A program made the position numbers and the translations under genes. Below, piece after piece: positions 9,645 to 20,732 of a stretch of DNA of 33,196 nucleotides (the first letter of the stretch is position 1; every line of letters begins with the position of its first letter). The notes under the pieces were generated by a model, which did no database searches, was not told the origin of the DNA, and worked only from the letters and a program-made list of their open reading frames with translations. Source of the stretch: Alphaproteobacteria bacterium (GTDB lineage: Bacteria; Pseudomonadota; Alphaproteobacteria; UBA2136; JAPKEQ01); NCBI GenBank assembly GCA_028821995.1, contig JAPKEQ010000008.1, forward strand, positions 1 through 33,196, written 5' to 3'.

Positions 9645-12146
9645 TTATTTGTCGTATTTTTCGGCAACAAGATCATTCAAGGCACCAAAGTCAACCTTAC
9701 CAGAACCCAGCAGAGGAATTTCTTCCACACACATAAAGGCACTAGGCACAGCAATAGGCGCAATACCGTCACGCTTGGCAAGTTCGCTCAGCGTCTTCTT
9801 GTCGGCGTCCGGGTTTTCGGTCACAAGCAAAATTTGCTGTCCTTTGGTTTCATGGTCAACCGCCACACTTGCGTGATTAAAATCAGGCCAAGCTTTCGCA
9901 GCCAAGTCATCCACAACTGGGAGGGCAACCATTTCACCTGCAACCTTTGCAAAACGCTTTGCACGGCCTTTGATGGTTACAAAGCCCTGCGCATCACATT
10001 CAACAATATCACCAGTATCATGCTCGCCATTTTCAAGCTCTTCAAGTACACCAGGGTTGGTGTCACGGAAGTAACCCAGCATCACATTGGGACCTTTTAC
10101 AAAAAGGCGTCCCCCGTCTTCAATACCAGGCACTGCTTCCAAACGATGTTCAAGACCAGCAACAATCCGACCCACAGAGCCAGGCTTGTTGTACATCGGC
10201 GTGTTCACCGCAATGACAGGCGCGCATTCCGTTGCACCGTAGCCTTCATAGATGATGCTCGAGAACTTGTCCGCATAAGTGCGGCGTGTCTCTTCCTTCA
10301 CCTTTTCAGCACCAGCAAAAATCATCCGCATAGCACCAAAATCCGCCGAATGAGCCTGTTTAGCATAGCCTTGCAAGAAGGCGTCTGTACCAAACATGAT
10401 GGTCGCATTAATATCATACGCAATCATCGGAATCATTTTATAGTCCAGCGGGTTTGGGTACATGAAGGTTTTAATACCTTCCATAAGAGGAAGAACCATA
10501 CCACCAAGAAGCCCAAACGAATGGAATATTGGCATAGCATTGAGAACCGTATCTTGATGGGTAAAGCCAATCATGGTTTTCATTTGCGCCCGGTTGGACA
10601 GCAAATTTTCATGGCTTAGCACAACGCCTTTCGGCACACCTTCAGACCCAGAGGTAAACAGCACCACAGCAGGGTCTGTTGACTTGCGGATACGGCTGTC
10701 CCAATTTTCATAGGTCAGCGCAGCCGTCAGCTTATCAACACCTGTCACAGTTTCACGAATGTCATCCAGATAAACGATCTTTTTGCCAGATTCCTCCAGC
10801 GTTTTGACAATCTCACCCGGAAGCGTGTTCTTCTTTTCAGCCGCAAGTTCAAGGAACGCACGCGAAGTCAGAACAGTTTTGATGCCCGCTGTGTTACAGC
10901 AAGACAGAACCGTTGCAGGCCCCATTGTGAAGTTCAGCATTGCAGGAACAGCGCCCATACGGTGCATTGCAAAGAAAGCAACAACACTCCCAGCCGCGTT
11001 CGGAAGCATGAGCCCCGTCACTTCGCCTTTGTTAACAATGCCTTTCAGCTTTTTCTCCAGCACACGCGTACCAATGAGCACTGTTTTATAGTCCAGCGTA
11101 ATGCGCTCTTCGGTGACAGGATCAATATTTTCCAGCACAGGATGATCAAATCCATGAAGCTGCGCACTGCGGAAAAGTTCACCAAGTAGAGTCTGGCCTT
11201 TCCAGCCGAAAGTTTCAAACATCGCACTACGCATCACATCATACAATTGGATGTCTTCACGCGCAGCGCGTCCCGTTTTCTTTTCCAGCTCAACAGCGTT
11301 ACAAAAAGACACCCGAACTTTTGGAAAAGCACGGCGCTTAAGCTTACCAGACATACGGTTTGCAAATGAGAACTGCAGCCCGTTCACATGAATCGGAATA
11401 ATAACGGCGTCCGCATTATTCACAATCATAGTTGAACCATTTTGAACCTTCATAAGGCTCCCCGTAAAGGCAATACGCCCCTCTGGGAAAATACAAATGG
11501 TTCGGCCAGCTTTCACATCAGCCACCATACCTTTCAGTGCCATCGCGTTCATCATGTCAACTTTATAAATATCGGCAAAAGGTGCGCCAAGGCGCGTGAT
11601 GAACTTGAAGTGTGGCATCTCCGCTGTTGCGGCATGCATGGCAAAACTAATTTTGTCTGGCACGGCTGCAATAATGAAGAAAGGATCAAGGAACGATGGG
11701 TGCGTTGGGCACATGAGCCGGCGCGGACCCGCCGCTTCATAATGCTCAATACCTTCATACTCAAACCCAAAGGCCATTTTCTGAAACGCAACAATCGGCG
11801 GCTTCACAATCTTTCGGATGAGAGAATGAGGTGCAAAAGCAAGAAAGCTGTAAATCGTAAACAAAACACCCCAAAGCCAAACAGACCCGTAAGCGTATGT
11901 ATCTGCAACCATGCCAGCATCTGCCGTATAATTAAACACGGCCATACCACCAAGGAAAACCAACATCAAAGGCTTCACGAAGATCACCGATAATGCACCA
12001 AACAGAATTTTACTAGGCAAGAATGAAATCAAGACCAATGCACCTACAATAGAGGCATAAGCCGTGCTCCAAGCGCCACCTAGCAGCGTATCAATGCCAA
12101 TGCCTGTCAGCACAAGCACAGCAAGTGTTAAGAGTTTTTTGAACAT
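9645..12146 (-). CDS. Fused 1-acyl-glycerophosphate-type acyltransferase / acyl-ACP(CoA) synthetase (Aas-like)
   Basis: PlsC-like motif PTHPSFLDP and FPEGRIAFTGSLM; AMP-binding LFTSGSEGVPKGVVLSH and YGATECAPV; N-terminal TM segments. Start chosen at MFKKLL (12146). Confidence 0.9.
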   Translation of the reverse strand: MFKKLLTLAVLVLTGIGIDTLLGGAWSTAYASIVGALVLISFLPSKILFGALSVIFVKPLMLVFLGGMAVFNYTADAGMVADTYAYGSVWLWGVLFTIYSFLAFAPHSLIRKIVKPPIVAFQKMAFGFEYEGIEHYEAAGPRRLMCPTHPSFLDPFFIIAAVPDKISFAMHAATAEMPHFKFITRLGAPFADIYKVDMMNAMALKGMVADVKAGRTICIFPEGRIAFTGSLMKVQNGSTMIVNNADAVIIPIHVNGLQFSFANRMSGKLKRRAFPKVRVSFCNAVELEKKTGRAAREDIQLYDVMRSAMFETFGWKGQTLLGELFRSAQLHGFDHPVLENIDPVTEERITLDYKTVLIGTRVLEKKLKGIVNKGEVTGLMLPNAAGSVVAFFAMHRMGAVPAMLNFTMGPATVLSCCNTAGIKTVLTSRAFLELAAEKKNTLPGEIVKTLEESGKKIVYLDDIRETVTGVDKLTAALTYENWDSRIRKSTDPAVVLFTSGSEGVPKGVVLSHENLLSNRAQMKTMIGFTHQDTVLNAMPIFHSFGLLGGMVLPLMEGIKTFMYPNPLDYKMIPMIAYDINATIMFGTDAFLQGYAKQAHSADFGAMRMIFAGAEKVKEETRRTYADKFSSIIYEGYGATECAPVIAVNTPMYNKPGSVGRIVAGLEHRLEAVPGIEDGGRLFVKGPNVMLGYFRDTNPGVLEELENGEHDTGDIVECDAQGFVTIKGRAKRFAKVAGEMVALPVVDDLAAKAWPDFNHASVAVDHETKGQQILLVTENPDADKKTLSELAKRDGIAPIAVPSAFMCVEEIPLLGSGKVDFGALNDLVAEKYDK

Positions 12147-12203
12147 GAGACATGCTCTCCACAAAATGAAAGAAAAAGAGAGTCAGATTTATAAATCAGA
12201 GCG

Positions 12204-12232
12204 AACATATCGTATACACACACCCATGTCAA
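12204..12232 (-). promoter_or_regulatory. Candidate sigma70 promoter for the aas-like gene
   Basis: Minus strand TTGACA-17 nt-TATGTT. Confidence 0.55.
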
Positions 12233-12266
12233 CGACTTAACCCATTCACAATATGCATAAAAATAC

Positions 12267-12295
12267 TTGCATTTCATAACAAAGCATCTTATAAG
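12267..12295 (+). promoter_or_regulatory. Candidate sigma70 promoter for rpmI-rplT
   Basis: TTGCAT-17 nt-TATAAG about 90 nt upstream of rpmI. Confidence 0.6.
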
Positions 12296-12385
12296 ACATC
12301 CAGCCCTCTTCTATTTGGCCCCTGTAAAAGTGTTTTAGATGGTCTAAAACCGCCAATAGAGAGACGAATAAAAGGGATAGATATT

Positions 12386-12661
12386 ATGGGTTACAAACTC
12401 AAAACTAAAAAATCTGCTGTTCGTCGTTTTTGGAAATCAACGGCAAGCGGTAAAATCCGTCGTGGTATTAAAGGCCACGGTCACTTCCTAAGTAAAAAAG
12501 GTCAAGGTGCTCACGCACTTCAAGGTACTGAAATTGTTGATAACAACAACTTTGCTGTTGTTGATAAACTTCTTCCATACCGTAACGCCAAACGTAAGCG
12601 TACTAAAGCTCTCAAACGCGCAATGCGCCGCGAAGCTGCAGCAAACGCTACTGCTAAGTAA
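12386..12661 (+). CDS. rpmI: Ribosomal protein bL35 with C-terminal extension
   Basis: KLKTKKSAVRRFWKSTASGKIRRGIKGHGHFLSKKGQGAHALQGTEIVDNNNFAVVDKLLPY followed by a basic tail; immediately upstream of rplT. Confidence 0.92.
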   Translation: MGYKLKTKKSAVRRFWKSTASGKIRRGIKGHGHFLSKKGQGAHALQGTEIVDNNNFAVVDKLLPYRNAKRKRTKALKRAMRREAAANATAK

Positions 12662-12682
12662 TTTTTAGGAAAGGATTAAAAC

Positions 12683-13036
12683 ATGACACGTGTTAACACT
12701 GGTATTGTAAGACGTAAACGTCACAAGAAAATTTTGAAAATGGCTAAAGGCTACCGTGGACGCTCGAAGAGCTGTTTCCGCGTAGCGATTGAGCGCGTTG
12801 AGAAAGGTCTGCAGTACGCATACCGTGACCGTCGCGCCAAGAAACGTGACTTCCGTCGCCTTTGGATTGTTCGTATTAACGCTGCATCTCGCCTTAACGG
12901 CATGAGCTACAGCCGCTTTATGAACGGCCTTAAGAAAGCAAACATCGAAATGGACCGTAAGGTACTTGCTTGGGTTGCTATGAACGACGAAAAAGCCTTT
13001 ACAACTCTTGTTGAAAAAGCGAAGTCGGCGCTGTAA
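12683..13036 (+). CDS. rplT: Ribosomal protein bL20
   Basis: [70 protein letters not shown]. Confidence 0.98.
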   Translation: MTRVNTGIVRRKRHKKILKMAKGYRGRSKSCFRVAIERVEKGLQYAYRDRRAKKRDFRRLWIVRINAASRLNGMSYSRFMNGLKKANIEMDRKVLAWVAMNDEKAFTTLVEKAKSAL

Positions 13037-13052
13037 GCGTAGCTATACATTT

Positions 13053-13083
13053 TAAGGCCGGCAGAAATGTCGGCCTTTTTTGT
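13053..13083 (+). terminator. Rho-independent terminator after rplT
   Basis: AAGGCCGGCAGAAATGTCGGCCTTTTTT. Confidence 0.75.
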
Positions 13084-13178
13084 ATAAAACACACGGAAAT
13101 AGGATGCCTTTTTCCCTGTTTTGCAGTAGGATGAACACCTCAAAAAGTGAATTTAAAACAAGGCAAAATAGAGTACCC

Positions 13179-14234
13179 ATGAGCACAGTGAATCTATCAG
13201 TACTTAAAGAGCAAAGTCTCGAGAGCATTAACGCTCTTAATACGCCAACAGACCTTGAGGGCCTGCGCGTAAAGCTTCTTGGTAAAAACGGTGAAATTAC
13301 AGGACTTCTTAAAACTCTTGGCAGCCTGCCTCCAGAAGAGCGGAAAAGTTTTGGCGGCGAAGTCAATGCCGTACGCAGCGCCGTAACTGAAGCCCTTGCC
13401 GCGCGTAAAGAAAAGCTAGACGCCATTGCCCTCGAGGAAAAATTAAAGAGCGAAACGCTTGATATTACCCTGCCAGCCTCTCCGCTTGCGACAGGTAAAA
13501 TTCACCCCATTTCTTATGTAATGGAAGAACTTGAAACCATTATGGAGCGCATTGGCTTTACAACAGTGCAAGGCCCAGAAATGGAAACAGATTTTTTTAA
13601 TTTCACAGCGCTAAACATTCCAGAAAACCATCCAGCCCGTCAAGATCATGATACGTTTTACCTCAAAAACAAAGATGAAAACGGCGAGCGCATGGTGTTG
13701 CGTACACAAACATCTAACGCACAAATTCACTCTATGATGGCACATGGCGCACCGCTGCGTGTGATGTCTGTTGGCCGTGTGTACCGCTGCGATAGCGACA
13801 TGACGCACACACCGCAGTTCCACCAAATGGAAGGCCTGTGCGTGGATAAAAACATTACCTTTGCACATATGAAAGGCGTTTTGCACCGCTTCCTGACTGA
13901 GTTTTTTGAACGCGATATTAAAATGCGCCTTCGTCCTGCTTACTTCCCGTTTGTAGAGCCGGGCGCTGAAATTGATATTGAATGGACGTATACAGCTGCT
14001 GACGGCACACAAAAAACACGCTGGCTTGAGATTCTTGGCTGCGGCATGGTGCACCGTAACGTGCTCACCAATGCAGGCGTAGACCCAGAAGAGTACCAAG
14101 GCTTTGCCTTTGGTGTGGGTGTTGACCGCCTCACAATGCTGAAATATGGCGTAAACGACCTTCGTACTATGTTTGAAGGTAACATTCCATTTACACACCA
14201 TTTTGGTATGGATGCAGCAAAAGTTCGCAAATAG
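13179..14234 (+). CDS. pheS: Phenylalanyl-tRNA synthetase alpha subunit
   Basis: MSTVNLSVLKEQSLESINAL; class II motifs FHQMEGLCVDKNITFAHMKG, GFAFGVGVDRLTMLKYGVNDLR. Start chosen at 13179. Confidence 0.97.
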   Translation: MSTVNLSVLKEQSLESINALNTPTDLEGLRVKLLGKNGEITGLLKTLGSLPPEERKSFGGEVNAVRSAVTEALAARKEKLDAIALEEKLKSETLDITLPASPLATGKIHPISYVMEELETIMERIGFTTVQGPEMETDFFNFTALNIPENHPARQDHDTFYLKNKDENGERMVLRTQTSNAQIHSMMAHGAPLRVMSVGRVYRCDSDMTHTPQFHQMEGLCVDKNITFAHMKGVLHRFLTEFFERDIKMRLRPAYFPFVEPGAEIDIEWTYTAADGTQKTRWLEILGCGMVHRNVLTNAGVDPEEYQGFAFGVGVDRLTMLKYGVNDLRTMFEGNIPFTHHFGMDAAKVRK

Positions 14235-14271
14235 AGCAGATATACAAGATTTAGAAGACAAGGATTAAACG

Positions 14272-16647
14272 ATGAAATTCACTTACTCATGGCTTAAAGA
14301 ACTCCTCGATACAGATGTATCTATAGAGAAGCTTTGCGAAGACCTCACCCAACTTGGACATGAAGTTGAGGGCGTAGAAGACCACGCAGAAAGCCTTAAA
14401 AAGGTTGTTATCGGCCACGTACTTGAACGCACGCAGCACCCTGATGCTGATAAACTTGGCGTTTGCAAAGTAGACGTTGGCGAAGAAACACCGCGCCAAA
14501 TTGTGTGCGGTGCGCCAAACGTACGTGAAGGCCTTACAGTGGCTGTGGCACTAGACGGTGCTGTGCTTCCTGGAGATTTCAAAATTAAACCTACAAAGAT
14601 CCGCGGTGTGGAATCTAACGGCATGATCTGCTCAGCCCGAGAGCTTGAACTTGGGGAGGATCATGACGGCATTATGGAACTTGACTGCAACGCAAAGCCT
14701 GGATCTGATTTTGCTGGCGCTATGGGCTATGATGATACAACCATTGAAGTGGCAATTACACCAAACCGCGGCGATGCGCTTAGCGTGCTAGGCCTCGCCC
14801 GCGACCTTGCAGCTCTCGGTACAGGCACGCTCAAAGGCATTCAACTTCCTGATAGATTACCGGAAACGGAAGAGCTAAAAATTTCTCTTGAAACAGAGTA
14901 CTGTCCTGTTTTTTCAGCCTCTCATATTGAAGGCCTTAAAAACACGCCTAGCCCTGACTGGATGCAACAGCGCCTTAAGGCCGCAGGTCAGCGCCCTATT
15001 AATGCTGTTGTCGATGTAACAAACTACATCGCCTTTACTTATGGTCAGCCATTACATGCTTACGATATTTCAAAGCTCAAAGGCCTCAGCCTGACAGCTC
15101 GCATGGCGACTGAAGGGGATAGCTTTGAGGCGCTAGATGAAAAAACATACAAGCTAAATAACACTGATATCGGTATCTACAACGGAGACCGTCTTGTGGG
15201 TATTGGCGGCATTATGGGTGGAGAAAATACAGCTGTTGATGAAAACACCACCGACATTATTCTAGAAGCGGCAAACTTTGACAAAGACATGATTGCCAGC
15301 ACAGGCCAGCGCCTGATGATTCTTAGTGAAGCTCGCCATCGCTTTGAGCGCGGTGTTGATGCTCATGGTGCAGGCTTCTACAACGCCCTTGCTGCCAAGT
15401 TAGTTACAGATATCTGCGGCGGAAACATCAAAGGGCAAGCTGTATCTGGCGCAGCCCCTGCTGAAGAGCGCAAAATTACATTTAATACTACACGCATGGA
15501 AAGCTTTGGCGGCCTTGCTGTAAACACAGAAGAATGTGAAAGCATTTTAACAAAGCTTGGTTTTGACGTTACACACATAGAAACAAATATTCTTGAAGTA
15601 ACGCCGCCAACCTTCCGTACTATGATGGATACAGACGCTGACCTGATTGAGGAAATTTTGCGCGTTAAAGGTTATGATGAAATTCCAACAATACTGCCAG
15701 AGCTTCCAAAAGAGAAGACAAAGGCATCAGCGCCAATGCTCTCTTACGAGCGTCATATGCGCCGCAAGCTAGCGTCGCTAGGTTATACAGAAGCCTTGAC
15801 TTATAGCTTCATTAGCCGCAGCCATGCAGAGGACTTTACAAGCACGCCAGATACTTTGGTCGAGCTTGAAAACCCAATTGATCAGGTCACAATGTCAACG
15901 ATGCGCCCTTCTCTTGTGCCTGGCCTTCTTGCCGCACTTAAAGCAGGCATTAGCCGCGGAGAACAGCATGTAAAGCTTGCTGAGGTTGGTAAGACCTATG
16001 ACATTAAAACAGGTGAAACATGGGTTGCGACTGGCCTTATGTATGGTGCAGGGCATGATGCCCACTGGCATAACACAAGTACACCAGCAGATATATATGA
16101 CGTGAAAGCTGATGCTCTGGCTTGCCTGGATGCGATGCAAGTGCGCGGTGATCGCATGCAGATTTCCAGAGATGCGCACAAGTCTTATCATCCAGGACGT
16201 TCAGGCTCTATGCGCCTTGGTAAAAATGCTTACGCAACATTTGGTGAAGTTCATCCAACTATTCTTAAAAGCTTTGGTATCAAAGGGCGTGTTTTCGTAT
16301 TTGAAATCAACCTTTCCGCATGTGCAAAAACACCTATGAAAGGCGGCGCCTATGCACCGTCTAACTTCCAAGCATCTAGCCGCGATTTTGCCTTTGTGCT
16401 TGATCAAGGTATTGATGCAGAACAGCTTCTGCGTGCCTTTAACGGCGCAGATAAAACACTTGTGAAATCCGTTAACATTTTTGATGTTTATGAAGGTGAT
16501 AAACTACCTGAAGGCAAGAAATCTGTCGCGCTTCGCATTACACTTCAAGCACAAGACAAAACACTCACAGATGATGAAATCAATACGATTTGCGGTAAAG
16601 CTGTGAAAACTGTAGAAACAAAATTGGGCGGAGAGCTTCGTACGTAA
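14272..16647 (+). CDS. pheT: Phenylalanyl-tRNA synthetase beta subunit
   Basis: [15 protein letters not shown]..., tRNA-binding domain, B3/B4 and B5 domains. Confidence 0.98.
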   Translation: MKFTYSWLKELLDTDVSIEKLCEDLTQLGHEVEGVEDHAESLKKVVIGHVLERTQHPDADKLGVCKVDVGEETPRQIVCGAPNVREGLTVAVALDGAVLPGDFKIKPTKIRGVESNGMICSARELELGEDHDGIMELDCNAKPGSDFAGAMGYDDTTIEVAITPNRGDALSVLGLARDLAALGTGTLKGIQLPDRLPETEELKISLETEYCPVFSASHIEGLKNTPSPDWMQQRLKAAGQRPINAVVDVTNYIAFTYGQPLHAYDISKLKGLSLTARMATEGDSFEALDEKTYKLNNTDIGIYNGDRLVGIGGIMGGENTAVDENTTDIILEAANFDKDMIASTGQRLMILSEARHRFERGVDAHGAGFYNALAAKLVTDICGGNIKGQAVSGAAPAEERKITFNTTRMESFGGLAVNTEECESILTKLGFDVTHIETNILEVTPPTFRTMMDTDADLIEEILRVKGYDEIPTILPELPKEKTKASAPMLSYERHMRRKLASLGYTEALTYSFISRSHAEDFTSTPDTLVELENPIDQVTMSTMRPSLVPGLLAALKAGISRGEQHVKLAEVGKTYDIKTGETWVATGLMYGAGHDAHWHNTSTPADIYDVKADALACLDAMQVRGDRMQISRDAHKSYHPGRSGSMRLGKNAYATFGEVHPTILKSFGIKGRVFVFEINLSACAKTPMKGGAYAPSNFQASSRDFAFVLDQGIDAEQLLRAFNGADKTLVKSVNIFDVYEGDKLPEGKKSVALRITLQAQDKTLTDDEINTICGKAVKTVETKLGGELRT

Positions 16648-18452
16648 TGACTAATCCATCACTAAAACACATTCGTAACTTTAGTATTATTGCCCATATT
16701 GACCATGGGAAATCAACGCTTGCTGATCGTCTCATTCAGGAATGCAATGCCGTGGATGCCCGCGAGATGCAAGACCAGCTTCTTGATACCATGGACATTG
16801 AACGCGAACGTGGCATTACCATTAAAGCTAATGCTATTCGTCTTTATTACAAAGCTAAAGATGGTGAAACATACCAACTTAACCTAATTGATACCCCGGG
16901 GCACGTAGACTTCACATACGAAGTTTCCCGCTCCCTTGCTGCTTGTGAAGGCGCGCTTCTTGTTGTAGATGCCTCTCAAGGGGTAGAAGCGCAAACACTT
17001 GCAAACGTTTACCTTGCCCTAGATAACAACTTAGAAATTTTCCCTGTTCTTAATAAAATTGACCTACCAGCAGCAGAGCCTGAGCGTATTAAAACGCAAA
17101 TCGAAGAAATTGTAGGCCTTGATACATCCGAGGCGGTTGAAGCTTCTGCAAAATCAGGCATTGGTATCACTGAAATTTTGGAACAAATTGTTGAAAAAGT
17201 TCCAGCACCAGAAGGAAAGCCTGACGCATCACTTAAAGCTCTGCTTGTTGATGCTTGGTATGATAACTACCTTGGCGTTGTTCTACTGGTCCGCCTTAAA
17301 GATGGATCGATCAAAAAAGGCCAAAAGATGCAGTTCATGTCTAATGGGCGTAACTATACAGTTGAGCGCGTAGGTGTACTTACGCCACAGCTTAGCGTTG
17401 TTGAGGAGCTTAAAGCTGGTGAGGTTGGCGTAATTACAGCAGCGATCAAATCGGTTGCTGATGTATCTATTGGTGACACAATTACTGACAGTTATAACCC
17501 TACAGAAGCACCACTTGACGGCTTTAAAGAGGTTCACCCTCTTGTCTTTTGCGGCTTGTACCCCACTGACGGCGCAGACTATGAAAAATTGAAAGAAGCA
17601 TTCGGTAAGCTTCGTATTAATGACACTTCATTTACCTATCAAGGTGAATCTTCTCCTGCGCTTGGGCATGGTTTCCGTTGTGGTTTCCTTGGCCTTTTGC
17701 ACATGGAAATTATTCAAGAGCGCCTTGAGCGCGAGTTTGACCTTGACCTGGTAACCACGGCACCAAACGTTGTGTACCGCGTCATTAAAAACAACGGCGA
17801 GGAGATTGATGTAGAAAACCCTGCAGATCTACCAGAGCCAAACCACATTCGCCATATTGAAGAGCCGATTATCAAGGCCACAATGCTTATGCCTGAAGAA
17901 TTTGTTGGCGGCGTAATTAACCTTTGTATTGAAAAGCGCGGCGTACAAGAAGCAATGACGTATCACGGCTCTCGCGTTATGCTAGTTTATAAACTTCCTC
18001 TTAACGAAGTTGTTCTAGATTTTTATGATCGCCTGAAAAGCATTTCTCGCGGTTATGCCTCATTTGATTATGAAGTTGAAAGCTTCCAAGAAAGCCCACT
18101 TGTTAAAGTTGCCATTATGGTAAACGGCGAAAACGTAGATGCACTTTCTATGATTGTGCACCGCGACAACGCAGATTTTCGCGGACGTATGCTTCTTGTA
18201 AAACTCAAAGAGCTTATCCCTCAACAAATGTTTGAGGTTGCCCTTCAAGCTGCTATTGGCGGTAAAATTATTGCCCGTGAAAACGTGCGTGCCTTACGTA
18301 AAAACGTAACAGCCAAATGCTATGGTGGTGATATCTCTCGTAAGAAGAAGCTGCTTGAGAAACAGAAAAAAGGTAAAAAGCGCATGAAAGCCATTGGTAA
18401 CGTAGAAATTCCACAAGAAGCTTTCCTTGCTGCACTTAAACTGAACGACTAA
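16647..18452 (+). CDS. lepA: Elongation factor 4 (LepA)
   Basis: [31 protein letters not shown]; start overlaps pheT stop (TAATG). Confidence 0.98.
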   Translation: MTNPSLKHIRNFSIIAHIDHGKSTLADRLIQECNAVDAREMQDQLLDTMDIERERGITIKANAIRLYYKAKDGETYQLNLIDTPGHVDFTYEVSRSLAACEGALLVVDASQGVEAQTLANVYLALDNNLEIFPVLNKIDLPAAEPERIKTQIEEIVGLDTSEAVEASAKSGIGITEILEQIVEKVPAPEGKPDASLKALLVDAWYDNYLGVVLLVRLKDGSIKKGQKMQFMSNGRNYTVERVGVLTPQLSVVEELKAGEVGVITAAIKSVADVSIGDTITDSYNPTEAPLDGFKEVHPLVFCGLYPTDGADYEKLKEAFGKLRINDTSFTYQGESSPALGHGFRCGFLGLLHMEIIQERLEREFDLDLVTTAPNVVYRVIKNNGEEIDVENPADLPEPNHIRHIEEPIIKATMLMPEEFVGGVINLCIEKRGVQEAMTYHGSRVMLVYKLPLNEVVLDFYDRLKSISRGYASFDYEVESFQESPLVKVAIMVNGENVDALSMIVHRDNADFRGRMLLVKLKELIPQQMFEVALQAAIGGKIIARENVRALRKNVTAKCYGGDISRKKKLLEKQKKGKKRMKAIGNVEIPQEAFLAALKLND

Positions 18453-18657
18453 CAAGCTAGCTTGACTTAATTTTTAAAGAGGCGTAAAAATAGATATCTT
18501 TTTATCTCTTAACCTTTTTTCAGTTAAAAATTCGCTCTGCATTAGCGAAAATGTTTTTATAGGAAGTAGCCAAGTTGATGTATATAGAAATATATATGAG
18601 ACTAAGTACTGCACTATAAATGCATTTGCAGCCATGCAGAGTAGAATTTAAGAAGGA

Positions 18658-19218
18658 ATGATCATGCAAATTATTTACGTCCCTGAAACCATCATTGGCG
18701 ATACCCGGCGACCCATTCCGACAACACCCAACAGCATCTTTCTTGCAGGGCCAACGCCGCGCGACGAAAAAAATGTTGCATCTTGGCGTCCTGAAGCCTT
18801 AAAAATTCTTAGAGAGATGGGCTTTACCGGTACCGTCTTCATCCCTGAGGCACGCGGTGGTGGCTGGGCGAATAACTATGACCTCCAAGTCAAATGGGAA
18901 TGGATGGCACTGGCTGCATCTGCCTGTGTTGTGGTTTGGGTCCCTCGTGAACTTGAGACTATGCCCGCCTTTACGACCAATGTAGAGCATGGTTTCATCT
19001 CAGCGCTCCGCCCAGATAGACTTGCCTTTGGTTACCCCGATGGCACCCCCAAAAACCGTTACCTTGAAAGCATGGTTACAGATATGGAAGACTTCCATTC
19101 CATTTTTGGCACATGGAATAAAGCAGCCTTGAACGGCAAGCGCTCTCGCACACTTAGGGACGTTTTAACTCATGCTATGAAAAAGGCATCTCGCTTCCAT
19201 TCACCTGAATGCTGCTGA
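18658..19218 (+). CDS. Nucleoside 2-deoxyribosyltransferase-like protein
   Basis: FLAGPTPRDEKNVASWRPEALKILREMGFTGTVFIPEARGG...VKWEWMALAASACVVVWVPRELETMPAFTTNVEHG. Confidence 0.75.
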   Translation: MIMQIIYVPETIIGDTRRPIPTTPNSIFLAGPTPRDEKNVASWRPEALKILREMGFTGTVFIPEARGGGWANNYDLQVKWEWMALAASACVVVWVPRELETMPAFTTNVEHGFISALRPDRLAFGYPDGTPKNRYLESMVTDMEDFHSIFGTWNKAALNGKRSRTLRDVLTHAMKKASRFHSPECC

Positions 19219-19228
19219 TTTATCGATT

Positions 19229-19257
19229 AAAAAAAGGCCGCTATTGCGGCCTTTTTG
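19229..19257. terminator. Rho-independent terminator between convergent genes
   Basis: AAAAAGGCCGCTATTGCGGCCTTTTT. Confidence 0.88.
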
Positions 19258-19268
19258 ATTATGTTTTC

Positions 19269-19961
19269 TTATAATGAAACGCCAAATAAATACCCAATGC
19301 CAGACGTGAGCGCCATAGCAAGTACGCCCCATACAACAACGCGGGTAATTGCTCTAGTAAACGGCGCGCCGCCTGCTTTAGCGCCAAAGGCACCAAGGAT
19401 AACAAGAGCAAATACTGTTGATACACCAACACTATAAAGTGCATACTCATGAGCAAACAAAATGACTGCAACAAGCGGAAAAGCGGCGCCAAAGGCAAAT
19501 GTAAAAGCAGATGTGACAGCGGCTTGCATAGGCTGCGCCTCTCCGTTCTCTGTAATACCAAGCTCGTCACGCAGGTGCGCATTTAACGGATTATTTTCGC
19601 TCAGCTCCTCAGCAGCTTTGAGAGCTGTTTCTTTACTCATGCCCCACCCTTCATAGATAAAGGCAAGCTCACGCATCTCAGCGTCTGGATTATGCTCAAG
19701 TTCATGAAGTTCACGGGCAATATCCGCATCTTCCAAATCAGCTTGAGAACTGACAGAAACATACTCCCCTGCTGCCATAGACATCGCCCCCGCCATAAGA
19801 CCAGCAACGCCAGCCAAAAGAACCTCAGGTTTATCTGCGCCCGCAGCGGCAACACCCATAAGTAAACTTGCAACCGATACAATTCCATCATTTGCGCCCA
19901 TTACAGCGGCGCGCAGCCATCCTGTTCGGTGAATAAGGTGATGCGGTTCAACATATGTCAT
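19269..19961 (-). CDS. VIT1/CCC1 family (iron/manganese) transporter
   Basis: GWLRAAVMGANDGIVSVASLLMGVAAAG ... GAMSMAAGEYVSVSSQADLEDADI. Confidence 0.92.
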   Translation of the reverse strand: MTYVEPHHLIHRTGWLRAAVMGANDGIVSVASLLMGVAAAGADKPEVLLAGVAGLMAGAMSMAAGEYVSVSSQADLEDADIARELHELEHNPDAEMRELAFIYEGWGMSKETALKAAEELSENNPLNAHLRDELGITENGEAQPMQAAVTSAFTFAFGAAFPLVAVILFAHEYALYSVGVSTVFALVILGAFGAKAGGAPFTRAITRVVVWGVLAMALTSGIGYLFGVSL

Positions 19962-20119
19962 GGTGTAGAAATCCTTTTATGTTTTGCGGTACTATAGCAT
20001 GCTCCCACCAAAAGAAGAATCTTCAAAACAAAAAGAGAATTTGCATATTCCTGTAACTCTTGCTAAATTTGAATACACATTAAATCTTTCCCCCCGTTTT
20101 TCCTGAAGGAATAAATCCT

Positions 20120-20725
20120 ATGAAACCCTGGATGTTTATTTTAAGCGCTGCAGCTATATTGCTGTTCATGGCTGGTATTCCCATTGGAACCATCATTTTG
20201 TTCCTTGGAGTCATTATTTTTACCTGGTTTGGCATAAACAAACTTGGTCAAGCCGAACAAAAAGCCAAGAATGATAGCTTTGATGGTCAAACCATCAAAG
20301 AGCATACCGATAACTGGGAAAACCGCATTCGGCATTACTTGCCTGAAGGTACCCAAGGCCATACACAAACAAATGTGAAAACATATGGTGGTTGCGGCAC
20401 TGCTATTTACCCTATTTTTAAGCAAAAAAGCGGCGATGAAATTGTTGGTTACCAAGTTGATTTTTTACTGTTTGATCTTCAGCAAAAAACAACACATACC
20501 AACCGTTATGGCAGGCTCTCTTTTCTAAATGATGAAATTGAAGATGCCGTGGACGTGGCCTATCATTTTTGGGAAAAAATAGATGAAATGACTGAAAAAC
20601 TCAGTGCCGAGCCCAGCAAAAATGAGGCCCGGAAAATTTTTGATAGCATTGGCGAAATATTTGTTGATATGGACAAACAGCTCAATCCTGAAAATTATGA
20701 AGAAGATGCACCTGAGGCAGACTGA
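20120..20725 (+). CDS. Hypothetical protein with N-terminal TM hairpin
   Basis: MKPWMFILSAAAILLFMAGIPIGTIILFLGVIIFTWFG; good start context and followed by a terminator. Confidence 0.65.
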   Translation: MKPWMFILSAAAILLFMAGIPIGTIILFLGVIIFTWFGINKLGQAEQKAKNDSFDGQTIKEHTDNWENRIRHYLPEGTQGHTQTNVKTYGGCGTAIYPIFKQKSGDEIVGYQVDFLLFDLQQKTTHTNRYGRLSFLNDEIEDAVDVAYHFWEKIDEMTEKLSAEPSKNEARKIFDSIGEIFVDMDKQLNPENYEEDAPEAD

Positions 20726-20732
20726 ATCGAAC

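Noticed and set aside
9834-10619. 261-aa plus-strand ORF
   Set aside because: Antisense to the well-supported aas-like gene; composition typical of a shadow frame.
11442-11993. 183-aa plus-strand ORF
   Set aside because: Antisense to the acyltransferase part of the aas-like gene.
13611-14261. 216-aa minus-strand ORF
   Set aside because: Antisense to pheS; shadow frame.
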